Positions 8,079-16,754 of a stretch of DNA of 64,000 nucleotides are shown one piece after another. Made by a program: the position numbers and the translations under genes. The notes under the pieces were generated by a model. The model saw only the letters and a list, made by a program, of their open reading frames with translations, made no database searches and was not told the origin of the DNA. The stretch's first letter is position 1, and every line of letters starts with the position of its first letter. The stretch is from Clostridium tunisiense TJ (GTDB lineage Bacteria; Bacillota; Clostridia; Clostridiales; Clostridiaceae), in NCBI RefSeq assembly GCF_000300195.1, contig NZ_AMQH01000012.1, forward strand, positions 372,001-436,000, read 5' to 3'.

Positions 8079-8678
8079 ATGAAAAAACGTATATTATGTT
8101 GTATTATTACTGTAATAATGGCAATTTCATTAGTAGGTTGCCAAAAAGAAACTAAACAAAAAAAGGAAATCCTTAACGAAGCTAGTAACTCTAATTCTAC
8201 TACTATCATTAATAATACTGCTTTTGAAGATGAGCCAGATAATAGTGTTATTAAAAAAAGATATGAAAATGTTAATAGGGATGAAATAACTTATGAATTA
8301 ACAGCACAATCATGTTACTACTATGAAAGTAAGGATAATATAATATGCAGTTTGCGCTCAGCTGAAGTACCTAGTATTAATGATAAAAAGTATTGGTATA
8401 TATTACAAGATTACACTTATGTATGCGAACTTAATCCAACTAAATTAACTTATGATGAGGCAATAAATTTGATTAACAAAGTGCTACCAAATGATATAAA
8501 AAAAGAAAGAGAAAAGCTTCACGATGCTGAATCATATTTGATAAGAAGCATCATCTATTCTTCTAGCAAAGGGAATTTTATTGTGCAATTAGTTCACCCT
8601 AAAATTGAAGATGAAAACCTTAAGAAGACTACTGATGTTGCTTCTGTAACAGGCCTTTCATACTTAAAAGAAGAATAA
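8079..8678 (+). CDS. Predicted lipoprotein
   Basis: A 199-residue secreted protein with a clear lipoprotein signal: MKKR, a hydrophobic stretch and the lipobox LVGC with the modified Cys at about residue 21. A Lys/Asn/Ser-rich linker follows, then a mature domain of about 150 residues containing LNPTKLTYDEAINLINKVLP. It would be anchored to the outer face of the membrane. The ATG at 8079 follows GGAGGAG at 8070-8076; an in-frame TTG at 8061 lies upstream of that site and is rejected. The mature part matches no family that I recognise, so the function is unknown. Confidence 0.75.
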   Translation: MKKRILCCIITVIMAISLVGCQKETKQKKEILNEASNSNSTTIINNTAFEDEPDNSVIKKRYENVNRDEITYELTAQSCYYYESKDNIICSLRSAEVPSINDKKYWYILQDYTYVCELNPTKLTYDEAINLINKVLPNDIKKEREKLHDAESYLIRSIIYSSSKGNFIVQLVHPKIEDENLKKTTDVASVTGLSYLKEE

Positions 8679-8813
8679 AAGGACGTAGTAGCATGATTTT
8701 AACCACATAGATATCAATAATTCTTTGTAAAACAATAAAGAAGGTACCGAAGTAATAAATACTTATACCTTAAGGATCAATACTTGATATATAAAGTTAG
8801 ATGGAGCATAAAC

Positions 8814-9037
8814 ATGGATAGACATTTTACAGTTTCTATATTTATAGTATATAAAGATAAAGTATTATTACATTTGCGTAGGAAGGCAAAAAAGATAAAT
8901 CCTTTGATACAATACCAGGAGATGGTGAGTCTAATTTGCTTAGATGGTATAGTAAAGAAGATTTGAAAAATGCATGTGACATTCAGCATAATATTTTAAT
9001 GATGGCTAGTGAAGTCTTAGAATTGTTGGGAGAATGA
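8814..9037 (+). pseudogene. Broken NUDIX hydrolase gene
   Basis: The first 25 codons (MDRHFTVSIFIVYKDKVLLH...) match the amino end of NUDIX hydrolases that act on nucleoside diphosphate derivatives. The frame then changes. A second frame beginning near 8902 reads FDTIPGDGESNLLRWYSKED and ends MMASEVLELLGE, which is the usual carboxyl end of the same family. The central Nudix box (GX5EX7REUXEEXGU) is absent, so an internal deletion of about 70-80 codons plus a frame change has removed the active site. GGAG lies before the ATG. No functional product is expected. Confidence 0.75.
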
Positions 9038-9120
9038 TAGGGTTTTGATTGACTATAAAACATTATGGAATATTTCGATTATTATAAAGATAAATAGTAA
9101 TTTAGAAGGGAGTTTAAATA

Positions 9121-9876
9121 ATGGATTTCAGAAATACATTTGACCAAATACCAGAAACATTTGATAAATATAGACCCAGATATTGTGATGAACTCTTCAC
9201 AGAAATCATTAATATATCTGATTTAAATTCAAGCAAGGATGTACTTGAAATTGGTCCAGGTACAGGACAAGCAACAGAGCCTATTTTAAAAACTGGCTGT
9301 AATTATAAGGCAATTGAACTCGGGGAGAACTTTACAGAATATATGAAAAATAAATATGGGACTTATAGTAATTTTGATATTGTAAATGCTGATTTTGAAG
9401 CATTCGATTTTGGAAATCAAACATATGATTTAGTATATTCAGCAGCTACAATTCAATGGATACCTGAAGAAATAGCATTCTCAAAAGCCTACAATATACT
9501 AAAACCGGGTGGCATTCTTGCAATGTTTATGACCCGCTCAGATGATAAAAGTGCAAATGAAGAACTGTATAATAGAATAGATGAGGTATATAAAGAACAC
9601 TTTTCTGTTAAGAAGAGCTATAATTGTAAAATGAAATATGATAATGTTGTGAATTATGGCTTTGTTAATTACAAATATCAAGACTGGAAAAAGGTAAGAA
9701 CACTTAATGCTGATGAATATATATCATATATTAGTACACATTGTGAGCATATAACTTTAGAAGAGCCTTATAAGTCTAAATTTTACACGGAAGTAAGAAA
9801 GGCTATTATAAATTCTGGCAATAAAATCATTATTAACGATACTATTCCATTATATCTTGCTCAAAAACCGCTATAA
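9121..9876 (+). CDS. Class I SAM-dependent methyltransferase
   Basis: A 251-residue soluble protein with a Rossmann-type methyltransferase core. Motif I (VLEIGPGTGQA) is near residue 42, an acidic residue closes the second strand (AIELGENF) near 70, NADFEAFDF is near 95, and motif IV with a Tyr-Asp pair (QTYDLVYSAATIQW) is near 105. ILKPGGILAMF follows at about 135. The C-terminal part (140-251) would form the substrate lid. It most resembles the methyltransf_11/25 type proteins acting on small molecules; the substrate is unknown. AAGGGAG precedes the ATG. It is not clearly in an operon. Confidence 0.85.
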   Translation: MDFRNTFDQIPETFDKYRPRYCDELFTEIINISDLNSSKDVLEIGPGTGQATEPILKTGCNYKAIELGENFTEYMKNKYGTYSNFDIVNADFEAFDFGNQTYDLVYSAATIQWIPEEIAFSKAYNILKPGGILAMFMTRSDDKSANEELYNRIDEVYKEHFSVKKSYNCKMKYDNVVNYGFVNYKYQDWKKVRTLNADEYISYISTHCEHITLEEPYKSKFYTEVRKAIINSGNKIIINDTIPLYLAQKPL

Positions 9877-9969
9877 ATTCCAAGTTGCCGAGTTTCTTAT
9901 AACTAATTATGGAGAAAAATTTATTAACAATGAAATGTACAAATCAGAATTTTAAAAGGAGAAATAGAA

Positions 9970-10413
9970 ATGGAAATGCAGGAGTTTATTAATTTTTTCA
10001 AAGATAAAAATGATCACTACGAAATTTCAGATTCTTTTGCAAGTGATGAAAGATATAGACAAAGATGCGGTGGTTATATCAAAAATGCTAAGGCTGCACA
10101 GATTGAAATTAACATAAAAAATGCGGAACCTAATCAAAAATGGCATTTACTTACTTCGTATTATGATGAGATATCTGATTGTAAAAAAGATGCTGAAACT
10201 TGCTACAATAGATTAAAATGCCCAGAGTTACTTCTCTGGATAGCTGATGCTGCTGGAATTGATTCAGAAATAGTTAGCAAAGCTGCAAGTAAAGCTAGAG
10301 AGATTATTGATAGTGGTTCTAATGGTCGTTCAAGAAATAAAGCAGGCTATGAAATAAGAAAAGAAATTATTACTTGGAGAATGATTGAAAAGAAAATTAA
10401 GACAGAACTATAA
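9970..10413 (+). CDS. Conserved hypothetical protein
   Basis: A 147-residue soluble, mostly helical protein with no signal peptide or membrane segment. Visible blocks are a KCPELLLWIADAAGI segment near residue 78 and a Gly/Asn/Arg-rich SNGRSRNKAGYEIRK segment near 117, followed by an amphipathic end (WRMIEKKI). Four cysteines are scattered. AAAAGGAG lies eight bases before the ATG, and a second in-frame ATG is two codons later. I do not recognise the family. The Arg/Lys-rich segment could contact nucleic acid, but that is speculation. Confidence 0.6.
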   Translation: MEMQEFINFFKDKNDHYEISDSFASDERYRQRCGGYIKNAKAAQIEINIKNAEPNQKWHLLTSYYDEISDCKKDAETCYNRLKCPELLLWIADAAGIDSEIVSKAASKAREIIDSGSNGRSRNKAGYEIRKEIITWRMIEKKIKTEL

Positions 10414-10520
10414 AAATGCTACATATGAATAATGTAAACTAGAAGGTAGATTTAAACTTGTAACGGTTTGTATTTGCTTAAATTGTTAGCTAGGAGATAT
10501 TTTAAATTATAAGAAGGGTT

Positions 10521-10653
10521 ATAGGGTTTCATCATAGAATTTTAACTTATTTATGATGAATTTCATTCATGATGAGTGGAATTCATCTTCATAAACCCTT
10601 AAGGGAACCAAGGTAGGACTCATGTGTGAGTTAAGTTTTAATTCTGGTTTCCT
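10521..10653 (+). repeat. Structured intergenic element, copy A
   Basis: Two-part fold. An outer stem AGGGTTT (10523-10529) / AAACCCT (10593-10599) encloses an inner hairpin (TTATGATGAATT paired with AATTCATC...ATAA). CTTAAGG follows, then a second stem GGGAACCA (10603-10610) / TGGTTTCC (10645-10652) containing ACTCATGTGTGAGT and AGTTAAGTTTTAA. Related copies at 35957, 39489, 30253 (minus) and 30415 (minus) keep the stems with compensatory changes. It lies in the probable leader of the 19-codon frame and the membrane protein at 10767. Confidence 0.6.
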
Positions 10654-10685
10654 ACAAGCAAAAAAATTATGAGGAGATGTGAATT

Positions 10686-10745
10686 ATGGGACCAATTATT
10701 TTTATGTTCTTATTACTATTATTATTTGGAGTCCCTATTTTTTAA
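10686..10745 (+). CDS. Possible 19-residue hydrophobic peptide
   Basis: ATG with a good Shine-Dalgarno (GAGGAG, eight bases upstream) opens MGPIIFMFLLLLLFGVPIF, a single membrane-spanning peptide, stopping 21 nt before the next gene. It follows structured element A closely. It could be a leader peptide coupling translation to the weakly initiated gene at 10767, or a free membrane microprotein. No homologue is recalled. Confidence 0.4.
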   Translation: MGPIIFMFLLLLLFGVPIF

Positions 10746-10766
10746 ACTTTAGCCAATATAGTAAGA

Positions 10767-11834
10767 ATGATTTTTTCTTTTAACAACCAAGCTGTAAAGG
10801 AAAAGTTTTATAATGTTACGGACTTTTTTACTTTTACCTGTGGCATATTTTATTCATGTAGCTTAATTTTAATGACAGGCTTTAGGGATTATAATGAGGC
10901 ACTACAAATACCAAACGATACTTCGTCTTTTCATGCTCCAATAGCTTCTTGGCACTCACTAACTATCATAGCTTTATTTGCTATTGGAATTATAGGATAT
11001 ACTGTGCTCAGGATAAGCAAAACCTCTCTACCACCTCTTTTAACGGTATTGATGTTTTCTTTTATGTTTGTGGGGATATTTGCAAGCTTGTTATGGATTG
11101 TTCAGCTTTCAAATAATCTTTTTAAAGATGCTATGGTTTTATTTTTAGGTTTATTTCCACTAAATTTTATCCTTTGCTCAGTTACACTTATGAATTATAT
11201 TCTTAAAAATTATATATTAGATGCTTCAGAAAAGAAAAATCAGTATAAAAACAAAGTTTTATACTGGATTTACGACCTTTTATTAAAAAGCAAGAATTGG
11301 GTTGGGGTAGCTGTAGCTTTAATGCTTCCTGTTCTTATAATATTAATGCTTATACTCATTCTCTTAGGACAACAGCCAGATGCCCTTATAAAGGCCTTTA
11401 CTGAAACAAGCGATTGGACCTTATCTACAAAAATTTCACCTCCGCCAGTTCAGATGGATTCACATTATCTTTGCACCGTTTCCTTAAGAGGACATAAAAA
11501 ACTAGTAAAGCCTTTAAGGTATGGTATTCGTAGAAATGATAAGATCGTTGTAAACAGGCAGCTTATGATTGCCAATGCCTTTGAGCAGTTAATTGAGGAA
11601 AAGGTTCCTAGAACTCATAGGCTTATACGTTACATTTATGATAAGTATGGCTATCCTCTATCCCGTCATATCAATACAGCTTGGAGTGCTGATATTGTCT
11701 ATGTTTTGATGAAACCTTTGGAATGGTTCTTCTTGGTAGTACTTTATGCTTTAGATAAAAATCCAGAGAATAGGATTGCAAGGCAGTACTTACCAGGTTC
11801 CTTAAGTAAAAGGAGTAAGATCTTAAGTAACTAA
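10767..11834 (+). CDS. Polytopic membrane protein (DUF6688-like)
   Basis: A 355-residue protein with about five membrane helices (near residues 20-40, 65-85, 95-115, 120-140 and 175-200). A cytoplasmic domain follows, with SDWTLSTKISPPP near 218, a RGHKKLVKPLRYGIRR stretch and KVPRTHRLIRYIYDKYGYPL. It ends with a short helix and KNPENRIARQYLPG. The layout recalls the DUF6688 family, but this is from memory and tentative. The ATG has only a weak ribosome binding site (GTAAGA), so translation may depend on the 19-codon frame just upstream. The function is unknown. Confidence 0.7.
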   Translation: MIFSFNNQAVKEKFYNVTDFFTFTCGIFYSCSLILMTGFRDYNEALQIPNDTSSFHAPIASWHSLTIIALFAIGIIGYTVLRISKTSLPPLLTVLMFSFMFVGIFASLLWIVQLSNNLFKDAMVLFLGLFPLNFILCSVTLMNYILKNYILDASEKKNQYKNKVLYWIYDLLLKSKNWVGVAVALMLPVLIILMLILILLGQQPDALIKAFTETSDWTLSTKISPPPVQMDSHYLCTVSLRGHKKLVKPLRYGIRRNDKIVVNRQLMIANAFEQLIEEKVPRTHRLIRYIYDKYGYPLSRHINTAWSADIVYVLMKPLEWFFLVVLYALDKNPENRIARQYLPGSLSKRSKILSN

Positions 11835-11894
11835 GTATTGTAAAATATAATTTATGGAAAAGATCCACTTGTAAATAATTGTGAGGTGATATAT

Positions 11895-11990
11895 ATGGAG
11901 GCGAAACAAATAATAATAGCATCAATATGTACTATTGCATTAATCTTAACAGTAATTAAAAAAAGAAAAAAAGGGATAAAATATGTTTGA
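11895..11990 (+). CDS. Small single-span membrane protein, 31 residues
   Basis: GAGGTGAT lies six bases before an ATG opening MEAKQIIIASICTIALILTV followed by IKKRKKGIKYV and TGA. One membrane helix is followed by a strongly basic tail, which gives an N-out/C-in topology by the positive-inside rule. It starts 60 nt after the preceding membrane protein and could be co-transcribed. No family is recognised. Confidence 0.5.
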   Translation: MEAKQIIIASICTIALILTVIKKRKKGIKYV

Positions 11991-12166
11991 TATTTCATAA
12001 TCTTCTTAAGTGGAGTGTATACTTAAATTTTATGATATATGGGTCTATAAATTACAGCTTAATAATTTCTTTTTTACTGAATGAAAATAACAAAAGTCAT
12101 TTTAAGACCACGGAAAACATATAATTTACGATGAATTTAATTTAGCTTGATTGGGGATTTAGATAT

Positions 12167-12631
12167 ATGGGGAAAAAACAATATAACATTTTAGACCTAG
12201 GGAGTATTCCTTTCAGATGTGCAAAGGGTTATTCCTTTTTAATAGCATTACAAAAGATATTAGATGGAATTGTTCCAAGTATACAAATATTAATAACGGC
12301 AAAGTTTTTAGATGTTGCCATGCGGATAGCAAATGGAAAAAGCAACCTTTCAGAAATAATATTACCTTTGATTTTAATAGGAGTTTTCATTGCTTACACT
12401 TGGTTATCTAGCCAAATTATAAAGTTCGTGGAGTATAAACTTGAGTTTAAACTGAGGGAAAGGTTTAGAGTTAGTATTACAGAAAAAGTAGCCAAGCTTC
12501 AGTACAGGCATATTGAAAATCAAGAAACTTGGGATTTAATTTCTAGAGTGTCAAAGCAGCCTGAGATTGTGTTTAAAAAAGCTTATATTAACACCTTATC
12601 ATTTTTGTCCATGCTACTAAGAATTGTGTGA
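12167..12631 (+). pseudogene. ABC exporter subunit 1, N-terminal fragment
   Basis: These 154 codons encode the first two to three membrane helices of a type I ABC exporter (TM region around residues 17-40 and 60-85, with the coupling segment LEFKLRERFRVSITEKVAKL). The frame ends at TGA (12629-12631) directly after LSMLLRIV. The next gene piece continues in the same frame with VILITQVWW, so a single nonsense change (for example GGA to TGA) appears to have split one gene of about 596 codons. Start: ATG after TTGGGGA. Unless TGA is read through, only a stump of the transporter is made. Confidence 0.75.
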
Positions 12632-12634
12632 GTA

Positions 12635-13957
12635 TTGGTTATTTTAATAACTCAGGTATGGTGGGCAGGACTCACAATTTTACTTATTAGCATACCACTT
12701 GTAATTTTAGCTATGAAAAGTGGAAAGGAAACCTATGATGCTAGTAGGGAAATATCTAAGCATAGAAGAAGATATGAATGCCTAGGAGAAGTTTTGACTG
12801 GTAGAGAGGGAGCCCTAGAGCGAAATCTTTTTGGATTCACTAAGGAAGTTAATAAAAAGTGGAAGGAACAGTATGAAATTACAAGAAGAATTGTTTTTAA
12901 AGCAGATCTTAAGTTCTTTGTAAAGTTAAAGCTTGGGAGCATAGTTACAGCAATAATAACTATATTAATGACTACGGTTTTAATAAAACCAGTATTAGAT
13001 AACTTAATGTCTGTGGGAATGTTTATTTCCATTGTTAATGGGCTTTTTTCACTAGTTCAAATGATGTCCTGGCAGTTAAGTGAATATGTAGGGGAGCTAG
13101 CAAGAAATAAAGAGTACTTGAAGGATTTAGGCAGCTTTGAAAGTTTAGAGGAATTACAGGGAGCTGTTGATTTACCATCAGTAAGTGAATTTGAAGTGGA
13201 GACCTTAGAGTTTAAGAAGGTGTCCTTTAAATACCCAGGTACAGATTTTTATATTTTAAAGGATTTATCTTTTAAACTTGAAAAGGGAGCTCACTATGCC
13301 TTTGTTGGTGCTAATGGAGCAGGAAAAACTACAATTACTAAGCTTATTACAGGGCTATATGAGGATTTTCAGGGTGATATTTTAATAAATGGTAAAAGTA
13401 TTAAAGCTTACAAGTATAGCGAGTTAAAATCCTTGTTTTCTGTGGTGTATCAAGACTTTGCTAAATATTATATTTCCATGAAAGATAATATTTCCTTAGG
13501 TGATGTGAACCACTTAGGAAAAGAAGAAGAAGAGGAAAGCATAAAAAATTCCATTAATATAATGGGGCTTGAGGCAGCTGTGGAGGCACTTCCAGAAAAG
13601 TTAAATACACCACTTGGAAAGATAAAAAGCAATGGTCAAGACTTCTCAGGAGGACAATGGCAAAGATTAGCCATGGCAAGGTCAATTATAAGTAAGGCCT
13701 CTTTAAGGATATTAGACGAGCCAACTGCAGCCTTAGATCCCATAAGTGAAAGCAAGATTTATGAGGAGTTTGAGAAAATAAGTAAGGGCGGCACAACCAT
13801 ATTTATAAGTCATAGGCTTGGGTCAACAAAGTTAGCTCAGGAGATTTTTGTCCTTGAAAATGGCACCATCATAGAAAAAGGTACCCATGAGGAGCTTATG
13901 GAGAAAAGAGGAGTCTATGAGAAAATGTATGAAAGCCAAAGGAGTTGGTATTTATGA
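12635..13957 (+). pseudogene. ABC exporter subunit 1, C-terminal fragment with ATPase domain
   Basis: This piece is in frame with the preceding fragment and carries the rest of the membrane domain plus a full nucleotide-binding domain: Walker A GANGAGKTT near residue 228 of the fragment, signature FSGGQWQRLAMARS near 342, Walker B RILDEPTAALDP, and the H-loop ISHRLGS. The nearest start after the TGA is a TTG at 12635 without a clear ribosome binding site, so re-initiation would be weak. The ATPase part shows no further damage, which suggests a recent mutation, a sequencing error, or retained use as a half-protein. It overlaps the next gene by 4 bases (ATGA). Confidence 0.75.
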
Positions 13958-15756
13958 TGGGCGAGAAGAAGGATAATATATCTCTTTATAAAATACTAAA
14001 AAACATTCTCCCTATGATATTTGAGACTTGTCCAGTATATTTTACCCTTTATAATTTATTATCAATTATTCATGGAGTATCCCATGTGGTTACTGTTATT
14101 ATGACTCAAAAGTTTTTCGATGCTATTGCTAATGCAGTGAGTAACAGAGGGAGTTTTAAAGAAGTACTATTAATGGTATTGGCTCTAGGAGCCACATTAG
14201 TAATCAATCAAATATTAAACGGAGTTGCTAATTTTATTCCTGATGATATAGGTTTTAGAGTTCAAGGTAATATTGGAGGCAAAATTAATGAAAAGGCAGG
14301 CAAATTTGATGCATTAACCTTTGAAATTCCTTCTAATTTAGATGCCATAAACAAGGCTAATGAGGGATTACTTAATAGCATGTATTTAGTATTTATAATT
14401 TCAACTATTTTAACCTTTTACTTTCCATACTTTTTAGTAATGGGAATTTACCTTTATAGTTTAAAACCAATACTAGCAATATCGCTTGTAATTATATTTA
14501 TACCAGTAGCGCTCACTCAGCTTTTAAGGCTAAAGGTATTTACAAAGTTATCTGATGAATCAGCACCTATAAGAAGAGAATTTCAGTATTATGAGAAATG
14601 TATTATTGATAAGGAATACTTTAAAGAAACAAGACTTCTTGGGGCTTTTAAATATTTTAGGGATTTATATTTGTTAGCTATTGATTCATTAAATAAGAAG
14701 ATTTGGAAGGCAGAAAAGACCTCTGGAATCATGGAGCTTACAATGAAGGCAATAACACTTTCAGGATATTTGGTCATTTTATATTTACTTGTAATTGCGC
14801 TAATCAAGGGGGACATTACGGTAGGAGCCTTCGGTGCAGTATTTGCATCTATTGGCAGTATGTTTAACATCATGGAGGAAATAGTATGTAGACATGTGGG
14901 TGCCATTACGGAAAATTTAGGTAATGTAAAAGGGCTAATAAAGCTTTTAGAAATGCCTGAAAGAGAAGGAGAAGATAGTGATAGAAATGAGGTTACTGGA
15001 ATAACTCTCACAGAGGTTTCCTTTAAATATCCAGGAGCAGATAAAGAAGCACTAAGCAATATCAATTTAGAAGTTCAGCCAGGAGAAACCATTGCGATTG
15101 TTGGTGAAAATGGTGCAGGAAAAAGTACCTTAGTAAAGCTCATGATAGGACTATTTTCTCCAAGCAGTGGAAGTGTCACTTTAGGGAAGGTGGAAACCTC
15201 TAAAGCTTCTATGAAATCCTTATATAAAAATGTATCTGCAGTATTTCAAAACTACCAAAGATACAAAATGACTTTAGGTGAAAATGTTACTATAAGTGAC
15301 TTTAAAGGTAATAGTGAGGTCAATAAAGATAATAAAGAGAAATTAAGCAGTGCCTTAAATAAAGCAGATTTAATTATAGATGAAGAAAAGTTTAAAGATT
15401 CCTATGACACCATGCTGTCTAGAGAGTTTGATGGGATAGACTTATCTGGTGGTCAATGGCAAAGAATAGCAATTGCAAGGGGGTTTTATAGGAATTATCA
15501 CACCATTGTTTTGGATGAACCTACTGCTGCCATAGATCCAATAGAAGAAACTAAAATTTATAATAAATTTGTAGACATGTCTAAAGGTAAAACTGCCATA
15601 ATTGTAACCCATAGATTAGGCTCAGCAAAGATAGCAGATAGAATCGTGGTGCTGGATAATGGGGGAATAAGCGAAATAGGTACCCATGAAGAACTAATGA
15701 GTAAAAATGGGAAATATGCAGAGATGTATAGGGCTCAAAGCAAGTGGTATGCTTAG
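13954..15756 (+). CDS. ABC exporter subunit 2 (fused membrane and ATPase domains)
   Basis: A 600-residue type I ABC exporter half-transporter. An N-terminal membrane domain of about six helices covers residues 20-330, followed by the ATPase domain with Walker A GENGAGKST (near 387), signature LSGGQWQRIAIARG (near 510), Walker B VLDEPTAAIDP and H-loop VTHRLGS. It overlaps its broken partner by 4 nt at ATGA, with AAAGGAG eight bases before ATG 13954. An in-frame TTG at 13945 is rejected for lack of a Shine-Dalgarno. Pairs of this kind act as heterodimers exporting peptides or drugs; the cargo is unknown. With subunit 1 interrupted, only homodimers would be possible. Confidence 0.88.
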   Translation: MMGEKKDNISLYKILKNILPMIFETCPVYFTLYNLLSIIHGVSHVVTVIMTQKFFDAIANAVSNRGSFKEVLLMVLALGATLVINQILNGVANFIPDDIGFRVQGNIGGKINEKAGKFDALTFEIPSNLDAINKANEGLLNSMYLVFIISTILTFYFPYFLVMGIYLYSLKPILAISLVIIFIPVALTQLLRLKVFTKLSDESAPIRREFQYYEKCIIDKEYFKETRLLGAFKYFRDLYLLAIDSLNKKIWKAEKTSGIMELTMKAITLSGYLVILYLLVIALIKGDITVGAFGAVFASIGSMFNIMEEIVCRHVGAITENLGNVKGLIKLLEMPEREGEDSDRNEVTGITLTEVSFKYPGADKEALSNINLEVQPGETIAIVGENGAGKSTLVKLMIGLFSPSSGSVTLGKVETSKASMKSLYKNVSAVFQNYQRYKMTLGENVTISDFKGNSEVNKDNKEKLSSALNKADLIIDEEKFKDSYDTMLSREFDGIDLSGGQWQRIAIARGFYRNYHTIVLDEPTAAIDPIEETKIYNKFVDMSKGKTAIIVTHRLGSAKIADRIVVLDNGGISEIGTHEELMSKNGKYAEMYRAQSKWYA

Positions 15757-15970
15757 TCTTAGTAAGGTTCAATTTAAGAGGATAGAATTAGATAACCTAG
15801 TTTTTTGAATTGTGAAATAAAGACATTATAAAATTCTATTTGAATAATAGGTTATAAAAAAGACATCTCTTTTTCATATAAAAATAGCACCATTATCATA
15901 ATATTGAATATCCTATTATTAGGGATGGGACAAGCTTTTTATCTCTAATAAAAAAACAGGTGATGAATAT

Positions 15971-16354
15971 ATGTTTGGAACAGAATTTCAATCTCAAGTT
16001 GCTAATAATTTAATAACTCAAAACAGTCCTGTAACAATTGGATCAGCTTGTGTTGCTGAGCTAGAGAATAACGTCTTTGTTTTGCTTGTTGAAATAGAAG
16101 TGCAAGTTCCAGGTCCAGATATTGAACAAGTGCTCATAATAAGATTAACACCAGCTCAAGCAGCTGTGTTAATACCACAAGTTGGTCGTTGTAGAATAGT
16201 AAATCAAATTCCAACCCAAGCACCTGGAAGAGAAGTAAATCTTATTTGCGGATTTGCATTTGGTCAGAATATATTCTTAGTATTTGACGTTGAAACCAAC
16301 ACAACAGATGAGCTAGTTTTAGTTAGAGTTCCTTCATGCCCAATTGTTGGATAA
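15971..16354 (+). CDS. Hypothetical protein, 127 residues
   Basis: A soluble, strand-rich protein low in Lys and rich in Val, Gln, Pro and Asn, unlike the neighbouring Lys-rich products. It opens MFGTEFQSQVANNLITQ and contains repeated VLLVEIEVQVPGP, LIIRLTPAQAAVLIPQVG and VNLICGFAFGQNIFLVFD stretches. Three cysteines are present and there is no signal peptide. The composition recalls spore-surface or self-assembling proteins of clostridia, but I recognise no family. AGGTGATG precedes the ATG and a strong terminator follows 90 nt after the stop. Confidence 0.65.
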   Translation: MFGTEFQSQVANNLITQNSPVTIGSACVAELENNVFVLLVEIEVQVPGPDIEQVLIIRLTPAQAAVLIPQVGRCRIVNQIPTQAPGREVNLICGFAFGQNIFLVFDVETNTTDELVLVRVPSCPIVG

Positions 16355-16442
16355 AACTAATAAACTAAAATTTGGAGATTAATTATAATATTAAGAAGCA
16401 CGATTTCTATTTTTAAAAAATAATCTATAGTATGAGATAAGG

Positions 16443-16487
16443 AGTCAGTGCACTGGGGATAACTCTCAGTGTACTGACTTTGTTATA
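16443..16487 (+). terminator. Rho-independent terminator
   Basis: AGTCAGTGCACTG / CAGTGTACTGACT stem of 13 pairs with one G-U and an 11-nt loop, followed by TTGTT. It ends the gene at 15971. Confidence 0.8.
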
Positions 16488-16754
16488 AATTTTATATTAT
16501 CCTTAAATCTTTATACCTTTTCCATTAGATTTTGCAAGAAAAGTAGCAGATGCTCTTAAAGTTCTAAGAAAATAAACAAATTTGAATACCTATGGAATAT
16601 CCATAGGTATTCTTCTTAAACATTTGATTTAGAATGTAAAAATGCCGTAAAATTCACTTCTAAATAATACGGCATTAAGAAGTTATTAGATTTTTAATTT
16701 TAGTTATTAAATAAGAAAACTTGGAATTAGCATGTTTAATTTACATGATTAATA
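16488..16754. other. Intergenic stretch with a gene-tail remnant
   Basis: Just before the hairpin at 16584 one frame reads PFPLDFARKVADALKVLRK and TAA, resembling the end of a lost gene. No start or upstream body is present. Nothing else is seen before the nitroreductase gene. Confidence 0.35.
16584..16616 (+). terminator. Rho-independent terminator
   Basis: Perfect 12-bp inverted repeat GAATACCTATGG / CCATAGGTATTC, then TTCTT. It follows the gene-tail remnant; the reverse strand could also serve the nitroreductase gene. Confidence 0.65.

Noticed and set aside
10593..10660. Element A as a T-box leader (GGGAACC resembles the T-box GGAACCGCG segment).
   Set aside because: The GGTGGAACCGCG core is absent, no specifier stem is visible, no T-rich terminator follows, and copies precede unrelated genes.
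12629..12631. TGA read as tryptophan.
   Set aside because: Other genes in the window end with TGA and use TGG for Trp, so the standard bacterial code applies.
14589..15065. A 158-codon frame on the minus strand inside the ABC exporter gene.
   Set aside because: It is antisense to a conserved ATPase gene, has no ribosome binding site, and its Ser/Pro-rich composition is typical of a shadow frame.
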